Source: Hyphodiscus hymeniophilus (Eukaryota > Ascomycota > Leotiomycetes > Helotiales > Hyphodiscaceae). From it: a stretch of 64,000 nt of DNA. The DNA lies in contig VNKQ01000011.1 in NCBI GenBank assembly GCA_016508695.1, forward strand, positions 682,001 to 746,000, in the 5' to 3' direction. Every line of letters begins with the position of its first letter. The first letter of the stretch is position 1. Both the position numbers and the translations under genes were made by a program. The notes under the pieces were generated by a model. It ran no database searches, was not told where the DNA came from, and was given only the letters and a program-made list of their open reading frames with translations. Shown piece by piece: positions 33,788 to 44,954 of the stretch.

Positions 33788-34579
33788 GGTGCGGAAATTA
33801 CTAGGGTCTGAAGGAGGAATATGCGGTTGGTTCTTGGTATGAGGTGCGTTATGCTCGGCCATGGATTATTGGTTTTGGCGTACGTACATGACGACATCAG
33901 ACGATCTTATCGTCCATGGCATGATAGAGCTTAATGAAGCACGAATGCATTTATTTCCCAAATGATCTGGCACAGGAAATCCCTGATGACGAGACTCAAA
34001 CTATTTGTCAGATCACTCGAGATTGAGCCCATCGTGCCCTCAGACACACGGTCCCTCAAATCAGGAAGCCAGATGACCGAAAAGTAGAGCAGCGTCCCTG
34101 CAAGATAGCACAATTCATATTCCTTTACTCCTTCGATATTATTACTCTGAATCCATCCCAGCTGTCGCCTATGGCTTCGGCTAACGTGAAGGCTCCTTGG
34201 CCTAGTGCAATGTGAATACTGCTAAAGGCTTCCCCCGAATGACAGGGTTGGATGAATCAGTTCTTACCATAATCGGCATGTGTTGGTATGCGAGGTAAAG
34301 GCTTCATAAGGTCTAGCTAGGCTTTTGATACAGAGAGAGATGTCGGGATAATGCTATCGGAGGTGTAAGGCAGCTATCTGGGCTCTCAATAGTACCAGGC
34401 AAAGCTCCGAGGAAGCACCCCAGTCGCTCACTTATCTGGCCCCAAGGCGCGACATCCCAAAACCTCGACATTTGAAAGCGTGGAGAGGGGGTCAGTTCCG
34501 GGATCATTGATTCCATGATGTTCATTGGCCGCATAGCACTAATTAGTCTATGCTGATTACCAAGTGCAATAGAAAGGTG
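33788..34579. other. intergenic, convergent 3' ends
   Basis: 790 bases between stops of the PX-domain and amine oxidase genes. Nothing recognised. Confidence 0.55.
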
Positions 34580-36136
34580 TCACAATTCTGCAACAACCTC
34601 AGCTGCGCCTCTCTCCCCAGATCGAACAGCACCTTCCATGTACCCTTCCCATACATCCGATGTCTCCGTACCTACGAAATGTACGTTTTGATACGGTTCA
34701 CGCAAAGCCCGTCCTGCCTCAGACGTCAAAACCCCAGGCGCCATGACCGGTGACGGTGCACCAAGAAACCATTCGTGCTTTGACCACTCCTGCTCGATGA
34801 TGTTGATGGGCTCGGGGACCTTTTCTACAACCGAAGACATCATTTTCTGGAATTGGCCAAGTACCTGCGCCGTTCGGGCAAGCTTCGAGAGCTTCGACCA
34901 ATCTCTACCACGTTGTCCAACGATGAAGCAGGTGATGGAATACTGGTCGAGGCTTGGGACGCAGGTGTCTCTGCTGAAACAAAGTGGTCCATGCTCAGCC
35001 TGGAGGGTTCCTGAAAGGCCAGCGTCACGCCACCATGGCGAGGAGAATACAAAGATAGTTTTGGCGTAGTAACCGAGTGCTGTACTTTCACTCAGGAGTC
35101 TCTTGGCTGGTGGGAGATCTGGGATGAAAGAAATCTTTGGGAGGAGTACTGTTGGCACTGAGACGATGACCTTGCGGCAGGTGAATTTTCTGTCTCTAGA
35201 CCTGACGATGCACTTGTCTCTGGAGGTTTGCTCAATTGCCGTCACTGGTGAATTGAGCAAGACCGAATTCGGTTTGAGATCTTCCGCCATCCTTATCGAG
35301 AATGTTTGGTTGCCTTGAATGCTAAATTAGTGATGGAGATTGTAACTCATGTATTGAAATGTACTTACCCGAGTGGTTTCTGAGATATTGGCCCCCATCT
35401 TTCTTGTCTGATATCATGTTGTCAAGGCCTGTGCCTGAATTACAGTATTTGATAAAGTGGAGGGCACTAATCTCGTCCGAGTCCACACCCAAGAAGCCCT
35501 GAGCAAGAGAGTTCGCCATATATGAGGCGATTGGATGACCAGATCTCTTCTCGCTGAATTCAGCGAGAGTAAGCCTGTCGATTTCGACACAGTCGGTTCC
35601 CTGAAATGAGACTTTTGCGAATTTGATGCCGAGATCATCAATCAATCTAAAGAATCTAGCCAGCGCGATTGTTGACTCTTTATCTATCTGTTTCCGTTAG
35701 TCGATAGATTTCGAGTGGAGTTGACTACACTGACTGCAGGAATCGCAGGGTCACCGTACGGGGCCTCAGTGACGGTGCCATCTGCCTTAAGGGAGAGATT
35801 GAAGCCTGCTGCTCTCTGCGCCTCCAACCTAATGCCGTATTTCTGAGCCAAAGTGAACATGTAACTTTGGTTTGTGTCGTTGATCCAAGCAGCACCAAGG
35901 TCAACGACACCTTGACTTTCTGGAGAGGCCGGAAGGCTCAGTGTCTTACCACCCACTCGGTCATTCGCTTCCAGCACCACACAGGAGAATCCGGCTTTTT
36001 CAATATCGTTCGCAGCTTTGAGACCACTGAGGCCGGCTCCAACCACAACAACATCGACATCGACGCCGTTGCCTCTGTTACGGTGGAGGGATGAGACTGT
36101 TCCACCGACAGATATCGCATGCTGGCCGCCCCTCAT
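34580..36136 (-). CDS. flavin-containing amine oxidase (monoamine oxidase type)
   Basis: Exons 35735-36136, 35369-35687 and 34580-35313 on the minus strand; 484 residues. FAD-binding Rossmann start 'VVVVGAGLSGLKAANDIEKAG' (GAGLSG at 33-38), 'NDRVGGK', 'GAAWINDTNQSY', and the C-terminal FAD signature 'NVHFVGTETSDVWEGYMEGAVRSG' are present. This is the layout of fungal MAO-N-like enzymes, which oxidise primary amines to aldehydes with hydrogen peroxide. I see no Cys in the position used by animal MAO for covalent flavin, as in MAO-N. The in-frame donor after 'DPA' (GTCAGT) is the least certain junction. Shares a 324-base promoter with the SET-MYND gene. Confidence 0.83.
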
Positions 36137-36460
36137 CGTAACTTTGCTTTCGTAGATGATGACGAAGGAGCTCGACTGCTTCCAAGTTGTAAAAACCGGC
36201 GTTGAGTCTGCAGTAGGTGTAGAAAGTGTGCAGTTCAAAGAGATGATGGCAAAGTGGGACGGGGTCACGGGTTGTCAGAGCCATAAGGTGGAAATGGCCT
36301 GAACCCTCCCTGAACGATTCGCTTACTGTCCTGTCTGGGGCTGGGCACGCTCGATATTAGTGGTTCTAAGTCTAAACGCCTCTGTGGTCCACTAATCATT
36401 TCATGACAAAAATACGATTTGTCGTCCTTCACCAACCTCTGTTCAAGCTACTCGCTCGCT
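36137..36460. promoter_or_regulatory. divergent promoter, amine oxidase / SET-MYND gene
   Basis: 324 bases between divergent start codons; no specific element recognised. Confidence 0.45.
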
Positions 36461-38371
36461 ATGGACATCAATAAAACAAGGGTCGTCGAGGCATCAAATG
36501 CGGGCAACGGACTTGCCGCTGCCTCAGACCTGTTAGCAGGAGATGTCATCATTGAGATTGCGGACCCATACATACTCGTCGTAGAGAAAGCGTGTCTGGG
36601 AAATGTCTGTTCGGAATGCCTCTCAGAGACCGGGAAGCTGAAGCGATGTGCCCGCTGCAAAGTTGCACAATATTGTACACCTACTTGTCAGAAGAGGGCA
36701 TGGGCGTCGATGCATCGATTAGAGTGCTCTGTTCTGGCGAGAATGCCTGGCTGTCCTCCCACTCCGGTACGGGCTTTGAGTATGTAGTCTCTCCCAGGTC
36801 CTTTTCCTAAAGGACGCAGTCAAAGCATCAGATCTCCTGACTCGCTCTGGGAGTCTCTTGGAGTCGATGCTGACTTCATTGTTCACAGTGCAGGTTCTTC
36901 TCACTCATTCCTTCGCTACCTCGGCCAACCCTCGATGGGGAGGTCTTCAAACCAACCAGGAATATCTATCTAAAACAAATCGCTATCCTGATATAATCCT
37001 CCAAGCAAGAGCCGCCTGCGAGTACGTGAAATTCTCTTCTCCTAATGCGCTAGAACTTGCAGTGGGTATCCTCTGTCGTGTAAGCAGAGTCTCCATTCCA
37101 TCACTATCGCCGCTGACAATCTCACAGATGTCTACCAATGCATTCCGAGCTACAGTCACAGGTGGCGATCCCGTCGGACTTTGTTTCGAGCCGGCGATAG
37201 CACTAGCAAACCACTCATGCAGCCCAAACGCTATCATCTTGTTCAGTGGCAGAAAGATCACGCTCCGAGCTCTTGTTCCTATTAAGCAAGGTGAACAGAT
37301 CTTCATATCCTACATAGATGGTACTCAGCGTCGAGAAACCCGACAGGCCGAGCTTAGAGAAGCATACTTCTTCGACTGCAGGTGTTGGAAGTGTGTGAAT
37401 GACGAGACACCTTATGAGTTGTGGTTGAGATCTCCACATGGAGTAAGATAACTGCCTTGAAATATATCCAAATATTCCAGGAAAACTCGCTAATACTAGA
37501 GACTAGTGTCAACAAAATAAGCTCAATTTGCTACGAGACGTTAAATCGCTTGATAAGCTCGCAAAGTTAACGACTTCCCGAAATGATGGCCGCATTAAAT
37601 CCGTGATCGATGGAGTACAGCAACGTGACTTCATAGCCGCTGAAAGTCATCTTCGCGTCGCCCGCGAGACGTCTGATAACCATGCTCGCTTGAAATCCAT
37701 CATTCGAGCTCTTAATACCCTGCACTCCTTTCGAGACATTGGAGTGTTTGCGCTACCTCCGTATCCCGCCATTCTCCACGAGCTATATCTCTACTTCATC
37801 GACAATCAGGCTTTCAGTCTAGCTTTGAGTTTGCTTTTATTTATGCAGCTCAACTGCTATTTCTACTCGTATCCTCAGTGCAACCACCCTGCAAACGTGG
37901 AGCGGTTATACACCATAGCAAAACTGTGTAGCATGATCATACCATCGCCCATCGGCGAAGGAAATGCCAGGCTCATAGATACAGTACCCTCAGGACCCAA
38001 ACTACAAGAAGCTATTCTCTCCTTGGACTGGATGTCTGTAACGTATGCACTTTCGATCTTGGTTGCGGATCTGGCGCCATTAAGCCATGGGATGGATGCT
38101 CCGTTCACAAGGTATGAATCTTCGAATCCGATGCCATCCTACTTCTGTGCATTTACTGAGTCTAACATGTTCCTACAGAGACGCAGTAGCGATGCTAAAT
38201 GACATAGAAGGGGGACAAGGGACTCGCTCAGGCTCGGTAGGCTATTTATTGAAGGAGTGGAGGTCAGGCAACGACGAGGGTACATCACACGCCCTGAAAT
38301 TATTTGAGAAATTAAGAAAACTGGGTGGCAAAGAAGTCGTTGAGGAAATCTTGGATATGAGAAGAGATTGA
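36461..38371 (+). CDS. SET-MYND (SMYD-like) protein
   Basis: Exons 36461-36779, 36889-37079, 37128-37442, 37507-38111 and 38179-38371; 540 residues. A split SET domain surrounds a MYND zinc finger with Cys50, Cys53, Cys63, Cys66, Cys72, Cys76, His85 and Cys89. The later SET half shows 'ANHSCSPNAIILF', 'QIFISYIDGT' and the post-SET 'FDCRCWKC'. The C-terminal half is helical. SMYD proteins methylate lysine in histones or other proteins; the substrate here is unknown. The first intron (36780-36888) was placed so that 'VRALMQVLL' continues as in the family; a shorter splice in that stretch breaks the frame. The frame at 36419 starts with TTG, so ATG 36461 is used. Confidence 0.82.
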
Positions 38372-38459
38372 GTTGATGTGATCAAATGAAAGGTCATGTG
38401 TCTCACTTTCGTTCGGTATTGCTTACGTGCGCGCCATTAGAGTCTTTGCTAATCCGGCC

Positions 38460-39553
38460 CTATTGACCCACTATCAGTTGTACTGCTGGGCTGTGACCAT
38501 CAAGCACTGGTAGCAGGATCTTGATGTTCGGATCAGCCCCACTCTCCCTAGGCAAAGCGCAAGTCAGCAATTGCCTCCTCGAGGAGTTATAACTGTACTT
38601 GTGATCGTTGAAATCCACTGCTCACCCGATAATCATAATACTCACAGGAGAACTTTTGCTGTTGAATCTTGACCATTGTTCACCGCAACGAACAAGGCTG
38701 TTTGGCCATGTGTGTTCTCAATATCAACTTCAACGCCTGCTTCTAGCAATGCCATAACTGTATCATTATGTCCAAGAGCGGCTGCCAAGTGGAGTGACGT
38801 CTCTCCCGAATCATCTTTCGCTGTAATATCCATTCCCGAATCCAACAAAATACGAACAATCTTTTCGTACCCTTTCTGAGCAGCCAGGTGCAGTACCGTT
38901 GAGCCGGACTGCGAGTATGCAGTTGACTCATTCTAGGTGACAAATCAGTCGGTTAGATTCTAGTACCGAGGAGTGTTGCAGTCTAATCAGCTTACCAGAT
39001 TGTACTCGGATTGTGAACGGCACTCCAAATTTGGGGCCGTGTCTTTCAGTCTCATGATCGACAGCCAGTCTGTCACAAACAGTAAGTAGTAGGTTGGGAC
39101 AATCGAAGATGGCCCGTCACAAACTGACCAAAATCCGAACTCGGCGAGAGGTTTTCCAATGCCGGCAAGTCGTCCCTCAGATTGCAAGGCTCGCCAACAT
39201 CGCTCTCAATGTTTCTCTTCTCGCTCTGAACTTGCTGAGCCAGTCCAACTCTCATTTGGCTTTCTGCAATTTTGAGCTTTCGTTTGATATTCTCGCGGTA
39301 TCGTCGTTGCGCTTCTCGATTCTGCAACCTGTGAGAGGAAATCAGCACTTATCAGATCTATGATCAAGGGTATTGGAGTGCAAATGGAGTTGATATTCTT
39401 CCATGAGAAAGTTTCGCAACTACGTAGAGTAGATTGAAAGAGGACAGAGAGCAGAGGCATGGCTGGCATGCAAGAGGTGCAGTTGTCAAGGGACAAAATT
39501 AGATTTTCCCCTTACTTTCTCTTTGCAGCGACATGGGAGTGATCTTCAAACAT
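38460..39553 (-). CDS. bZIP-ankyrin repeat regulator (short form)
   Basis: Five exons on the minus strand: 39516-39553, 39129-39328, 38996-39069, 38646-38932 and 38460-38547; 228 residues. The basic region 'KRKLQNREAQRRYREN' is formed only across the first intron, which supports the splice. A leucine/glutamine-rich helix follows, then a spacer and three ankyrin repeats ('GSTVLHLAAQKGYEKIVRILLDSG', 'GETSLHLAAALGHNDTVMALLEAG', 'GQTALFVAVNNGQDSTAKVLLESG'). The last exon completes the third repeat. Ankyrin-bZIP proteins are regulators special to filamentous ascomycetes. This one is short and starts almost directly at the basic region. It is the nearest possible regulator to the peptide cluster, about 1.8 kb away. 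Confidence 0.75.
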
Positions 39554-41179
39554 TTCCTCGTCTGTCGATATTAGATTAAGTTATGGGCAAGCTTGAGCGT
39601 TGTGAGAAGGCGTCAGAAACTATGCTACTGTATGCCGACTAGAGGATCGAAATGAAGGCATGAGCGTCAAATTAACATTTGTAGTCATTGATAGAGAGCG
39701 AAACCCGGAGCTAGGTATTACATTTGGGCGACTCTTTTTGTATCTTACTTGAGAAGCAGGGATGGCCGTGCGGCAACGCCTCAAATACTGAGTATTCTTT
39801 AAGATAATAACTTTGTGATACACAAATGGATGCCGCAGTCCTTCTGTCGCTACCCTTTAACTTGATCACATACTCTACATACTCATATTTAAAAAAAAAA
39901 AACCTCTATCAGAGAGTTCCGACACTGTACCATATCCCCAGCCTCAGCCTCTAGAGCTGACCCCGCCCCCACCTTGCTACATACTGCGAGATGTCTTAGC
40001 ATTTCATTGCATATGCAAGGTGCAAGAAGCAGTGTGCATGTGTCCAAGTATTCAGCATGTCGTAAGTGGGTGGTTTGTTCATCTCCGCCAATGACAGCAG
40101 AGTGATCAATAACCCAAATAAGGCATAGCAGTTTTTGGCGTTTCTATAGCCAGGTGTGTTATGAATTTTGCACACAGCCGTGGCCGTTGTATGCAGTCGG
40201 AGAAGACGCTCGTCACTTCCTCTCACTAGGTAGGTAACATTCTTATTACATAAAGTCGTGGCACCTTGGCTTTTATTTTCACACCATCTGCGAGTTCTTC
40301 TAAGAGAGGAGTGCCAAGCTCCTCGTATTGATCGTATGCCTTCTTTTGTGCTTCCAGTAGCCTCTAGTGAAGCAGAAGTTCCCAGCCTACCCTGACTTGT
40401 ACATAAGAAAAAAGGAAACTGGAAGTTCGGATCAAATGAGTAGCTTTAGTATCTCCTCTCATACTGTCGCACCTGCAGTTCCTAATCGAAGCATGGTATC
40501 TCAGAGAGCTGTAGTAGAATGCTTTACTCTGTTTGACCGTGTTGGTAGCACTTCGGTTGCTACGGTACTACAATTATATAAGTATTCGTAGTAGTTGATT
40601 GATGTCTAAAGGAAGAAGCTATTCTATAGTATAGGACTTGGCTGCGTGTCCTTGTTTCCTAAATATCTGTTTGTTGGCCGTTGGAGTAACAGGAAATGCA
40701 TGCTCGACATATTGTGCGATGTACGCCGGATACCTGCGTCGTCCTCGTGGCTATCCTTCCACTCAATGGGCAGTGCGAGTGACCCATGCATCCAGGCATC
40801 TCTATTCACTCAGATTAGCTTCCACTTCCTCCGTACTCATGAGAAGTGGTTCGAATTGGCTCCATCGCGCCGTCAAGGAGCACTGATGGAATGACTACGT
40901 CGCATGTTGTTGTCAAATGTAATAGAGATCAATGGGAGTTTTGGCAAAAATTACATTCATCAAAACTGTCAGAAAGACACACTAGCTTGACATACGCGCT
41001 GGAGGCGCTTTTCGTGCATCCGAGACTCAAATCTCAATTGTGCAATGTTTTCTCCGTGTCTTGGCACGAAAACCAATACTCTCATGCTAAAATGTCACAA
41101 GTCAGCTGAGGCTGCTCAAGTGCGACAGCCTCCTCACCTAGGATTCCTCAGAGAGTACTTTGGAAGGGGAGAAGTACAA
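39554..41179. other. 1.6 kb without genes
   Basis: A/T-rich accessory DNA with a run of twelve A at about 39891-39902. Short frames (for example at 40367 and 40846) show no pattern. Bases next to 41180 include weak traces of the repeat seen in the precursor gene (CCTAGGTGAGG near 41133), perhaps an older decayed unit. Confidence 0.5.
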
Positions 41180-41205
41180 CTACTGAGCTTTGTAGATCGT
41201 ACCGT
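41180..41205 (-). pseudogene. terminal repeat exon of the precursor, now out of reach of the main frame
   Basis: An acceptor (GATCAATAG) followed by a further YGTIYK core, two residues and TAG, in the same phase as the other repeat exons. The preceding exon (41363-41412) stops first because its repeat lacks one base. Splicing from the donor of 41566 directly to 41205 would keep the frame, so use by exon skipping is conceivable. I infer this; there is no expression evidence. Confidence 0.6.
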
Positions 41206-41802
41206 CTATTGATCGAAAGCCATGTCAGATTTCCAACGAGGCAGGGATTGTATATCGGGGCACGTCTCCTGAGGAGCAAAGTACTCGAACCATATTTCTA
41301 CGGTACAAGTGCTCTTGAGGGATATGAAAGGAACTTCGGACGATGATTTGACTTACAGTCACCTAAGCAGCGTCTTCCCCTCGCTTTTGGGCTGATTTGT
41401 AGATTGTTCCATCTGTTCATTGAATCCACCAAGTCAGTATCTCTTACAAGGTCGAAAGATGAGTTTAAGATTATAACTACTCTAAAATGTGACCCTCTCA
41501 ATGTGTCTCAAGATTGTAGTGCCCGTGAGACACACAAAAAACTCAAAACTGATTATCTCACTTACAGTCACCTAAGGCGGCATCCTCAGCTCTTTTTGTT
41601 CTTTGAATTTTATAGATGGGTCCATCTGTTGATCAGCACAGTGGAGTCAGCACTTTTCTGTGAGGCAAAATGGGAGCTTGCTTGTCTCTCGGGAGCACAC
41701 TACACATGAGAAGTTTTGGCCTAGCAGCCGACTTACAATCTCCTAAAGCTGCGTCCTCAGTCCATGTTCCGGTGTGCTTCATATTCAAGGCGGTATCCTC
41801 GC
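41180..41802 (-). repeat. tandem exon-intron duplications in the precursor gene
   Basis: Three or four copies of a unit made of a 50-66 base exon plus an intron of 111, 153 and about 150 bases. Each copy begins with an acceptor like TGATCAACAG or TGAACAG, the codons for YG-IYK, then GA(G/A)GA(C/T)GC(A/C/T)GC, and ends GGTGACT or GGAGATT before GTAAGT. Exon borders are all phase 1. Confidence 0.75.
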
Positions 41803-41932
41803 CTCTTCGGATAAGGTCTTTCATAACATATTAACAGTTGCTAACGGGACAGGCCACATGAGAGTGTTCACCAGTATATGGTAGGGCAAGCGCCGAACCA
41901 ACCACGGCAGCTAAAATGAGCTGATAACGCAT
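41363..41932 (-). CDS. dikaritin-type RiPP precursor with repeated YG(P/T)IYK cores
   Basis: Four exons on the minus strand: 41872-41932, 41737-41802, 41566-41625 and 41363-41412; 78 residues. It opens with a signal peptide (MRYQLILAAVVGSALA) and a cleavage-like ALA. Then come two units of about 20 residues, each with EDAALGD, a core YGPIYK (43-48) or YGTIYK (63-68), and a Lys-Arg site (53-54, 72-73) as cut by Kex2. An upstream degenerate unit reads EDTALN. This matches the plan of ustiloxin, phomopsin and asperipin precursors, as does the presence of UstYa-family genes beside it. Each core is split over an intron at its Tyr codon (T|AT). The first intron (41803-41871) is my least certain junction; it removes a TAA in the leader. 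The frame ends at TAG 41363-41365, one base short of the pattern of the other repeats. The product, if any, is unknown. Confidence 0.7.
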
Positions 41933-42463
41933 CTTGCAAAGGTATTGAGTGAAGCTTAGTCGCTGTGCAGTACTAGATGAAGGAATTTTTGATAGGCAAC
42001 GGTGGTCGTTCGTCGATCATTTATATAAAGTTGTGAGTGAGTACTTATCTTGACCTGGTCGTTTGGCCATTGATACCATCTTCTCATCAGTGGTTGATTT
42101 CTACGTGACTCACTCATCACCATTACAGTAAGGAGGATAAGCTCGCGCTGATTTGAGCGATGTAAGCATCCTTCTCTTCTCAGACCCCTCTACAAATCTA
42201 CTAGTTTAGCTCGCCTAAGCGAGTTTATTAGTAGTAGGATTGGATATTTTGGCGCTAGCTCAATAACCTTTTCGTCATGCCAATCCCCGGCATAATCGAT
42301 GACAGAATTGAGTATTTATGTTGTTTGATTGCTCTCGGCATGAGTCATCTATTCTTTGAGTTTGTGTTCTATCACCAAGGATACCACTGCTGAACGATCT
42401 GCTTTGTACACGGCAAATCCAACTTTTCTCTTCGTTCCCCGACAGAAGTGTATCGTAACAGGA
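41933..42463. promoter_or_regulatory. divergent promoter, RiPP precursor / UstYa-like gene 1
   Basis: 531 bases between divergent starts. Contains a TATA box for the precursor at 42020-42029, the inverted repeat CTCGC-CTAA-GCGAG at 42210-42223 and ATTAGTAG at 42227-42234. The last two also occur as a pair between the other two UstYa-like genes. Confidence 0.55.
42020..42029 (-). promoter_or_regulatory. TATA box of the precursor gene
   Basis: TTTATATAAA, a palindrome about 88 bases upstream of the precursor ATG. Confidence 0.5.
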
Positions 42464-43706
42464 ATGTCGGCCTACCACGAGGAGGTAGCTTTAGAGAATA
42501 CCCCCGATGAAGCGCTTTTGCTTTCAGACTTCACCGATGTACCAAAGAAGCCCAACCCTTTCCTTAGATGGAGGATGGCATCACGATGGAAGCAGAGTGA
42601 CGAACCCGAGCCTCTTCAGAGATCTTGTATGAGGTGCAGAGGATGGCCCAGAATCTTAACTTGCCATCCTGTTCTATTTCACTTGATACTGGCGGCCCTC
42701 TACTCTACTCTCTTTCTGATCGTTCTTTACCGTGTAAGTAGAATACCAAAACTGCATCGAGTCATATACAGTAAGTCCAGCACCATTTCCAACCGAAGTG
42801 TTGCGCCTGGGTCTGATGTGTGGATAGCGCCAGCGGAAGATTCGGTATCTCTAGAAGCAAAATCCTTGGATGTGAGAATAAACAAGACATTCAACATCTA
42901 TAATGGGGATCCATCTCCACAGTTAGACGACGCTTGGGATTTACTGTTCCATCGTCAGAAACCCTGCTACCCTGTTCGTCTCTGCACCAGCTCATTATGT
43001 CCAGATGCAAATATCAGAGTCTCACAAGCCGAGATTGACCAGCTTGGGAGATCATCGATTGAGCTGAGAGACGGATCTGGCGATTATTTTGGGACACTGG
43101 ACGTTTATCACCAGCTTCACTGCTTGGTGAGTCACCAACTCCACATGGGTCAAATAACAATAGTCTAACAAAACGATACAGAAATATATTCGTCAATACA
43201 TTCACCAAGATTATTACAAGCTCCCAGACACCAACGTTCCTAATGTGGAACATGTTAGTGAGATGCAACGTGGTACCATACTACACCCTCTCGGAATCTG
43301 ACTCCTCTCAGATCATTGTATTGAGATGCTCCGACAAGTTCTGATGTGCAAGGCTGATGTTGCACTCATGACGTACGATTGGTTGCCGGATTTCCCTGGT
43401 CCTTGGCCAAACTTCGGCATACAACACGAGTGTGTCAATTGGGATAAAGGTATATGATATCCAAGCCGTCTGCTTTTCTTACATTTTTTGGTGAAGTGAT
43501 ATGGTAATATGTTATTTTGACTGATATCAAGACTTTCTCTACCTGGACTTCAAAATGACATCAGTGGAAGAATGTGCTAATCTTGAACTTTTCCCGCAGT
43601 GGATGAATGGTCAAAAGATCGCTCTATCAACATTTTCGATTTGATCTACTTGCAGCATCCCAAATTCGGTATCACGTCCTCGGTATTTCATGGGGCTTTC
43701 GACTAA
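42464..43706 (+). CDS. UstYa/DUF3328-family protein 1
   Basis: Five exons: 42464-42770, 42828-43126, 43182-43257, 43312-43449 and 43600-43706; 308 residues. A cytosolic N-terminus and a membrane segment at about 68-90 are followed by a lumenal domain. That domain carries both family motifs: HQLHC at 197-201 and HVNHC at 226-230, then 'MLRQVLMCKADVALMTYDW' and 'HECVNW'. In ustiloxin biosynthesis UstYa and UstYb are needed for oxidative cyclisation of the core; the His-Cys motifs are thought to bind metal. The first intron is a multiple of three (57 bases) and open in frame. I splice it because this yields the usual 'IYTPA' junction. It is transcribed away from the precursor. Confidence 0.82.
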
Positions 43707-44238
43707 TAAATATGACAGGATTTTCATATGCTCATCTTGATGATCTACCAAAAAATAACATGCACGATGAAGGAGAAAGGTGACATGCTGGTGAAAACTG
43801 GTTCTGTAGACATATTTGATAAATAACACATTCTTACTACCGAGAATGTTTCTACGAGCGTGCTGCACTTCTAGCTTCTCTTTCATCTGAATGATTGTGA
43901 GCACTAGCGTGGATGTGTGAATTGGAAGCCTCCGTAGCCAAACGATATTGCTGACTGTAGATAGCATGCTTAGATGCGAATACCCAATAACAGAAGGGAA
44001 AACGACACAAGTAAATACAGCATTTTCTCACAAAGGGGGTCTGAAACAACGTGTGGTGGTATCATCCAAAGGTCCAATAGATCGAAGTGCAGTAAAAATC
44101 AGTCTATCATTTTCACAAAAGTTCGTATCTTTTTCTGTCTAGAGGTTGAGAAATGATTTTGAGTACTTCGAAACGAGGTAAAGCCATCCATATGGAATAT
44201 GGTAGGAATCTTGACCCTACTCCCGCTATGCTTCAATT
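43707..44238. other. intergenic, convergent 3' ends
   Basis: 532 bases, A/T-rich, between UstYa-like gene 1 and the broken copy. Nothing recognised. Confidence 0.55.
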
Positions 44239-44954
44239 TCAATGCACATGGTCCAGCATTCTATGATCTTGCGTCATTGATATCTTGTGATCATCAGACC
44301 AATGAGCACTTAAGGACATCTCATACCAAGTAGAAGGATTTTTGCAGCTGTGAGGCACCATTCCGTTTGTCTTTGGGACGCCCCCTGCAGGATCATCCAC
44401 TGTAGGCTCAACCGCTCCGTCTGCGTAACACAGGAAAACCTGCCGAATGTCAATTTTCTAATTCACACCCACCAGAGAAGCAAGGGTAAGTACCTGGCGA
44501 AGATAATCCATGCAATGCAAAGTATGTTCCATATCCATTTGATGGGCGCTGTGGCCAGAAGTGTCCCGTCTGCTTTTTCCACCTTAATCGTCTGCCAGCC
44601 TGGCGAATAATTCTTGATAATCTCTCCGAAACATTTGAACGCAATGCCGTAGATTTGAGAATCCTCTCGGGATTCGTCTATGAAGAAACCTCCATTTGGC
44701 GTCACGAGCTCTTTCCATCTCTCATCGGCTTCGGCATCAAGTGTTTGATAGGAGTAATTTTCTGCGAATACAGTGGGTATCTTTTGTGGTTCAGAAGGCG
44801 AAAAGGAGGCGCAGACGTCAACTACACCGGAGCAAATCTGTTGGCGGAATATCATGACAAGAAGTACTGAGACGACGCTAGAGAGGAGAACTCCGCACAG
44901 GAAAAGATGTGTAGCATTTTTCGGAGTGTAAAATGATTTCCTGGAGAAATTCAT
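44239..44954 (-). pseudogene. UstYa/DUF3328-family gene 2, probably broken
   Basis: The start (ATG 44954) encodes a type II membrane anchor 'HLFLCGVLLSSVVSVLLVMIF' and a normal lumenal part up to 'DSQIYGI' near 44650. There the frame shifts: the first HxxHC motif survives only as its second half (HCVQMFRRDYQELFARL, 44646 downwards, another frame). TAA at 44584-44586 interrupts that frame before the second motif HTLHC and 'MDYLRQ' (to 44494). A normal intron (44440-44493) and a good last exon (VFLCYADGAVE .. HSCKNPSTWYE, stop 44239-44241) follow. A splice from GTTCAAATG to CCACAG could bypass the damage but would remove the first motif. I therefore call it a pseudogene by small deletion, with a shortened protein as the alternative. 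Confidence 0.6.

Noticed and set aside
39554..41179. Further precursor or transposon relics
   Set aside because: No inverted terminal repeats, transposase motif or YG-IYK core seen; only a weak trace of the repeat near 41133.
41404..41709. Plus-strand frame of 101 codons
   Set aside because: It is the antisense of precursor exons and introns; the minus strand explains the repeats.
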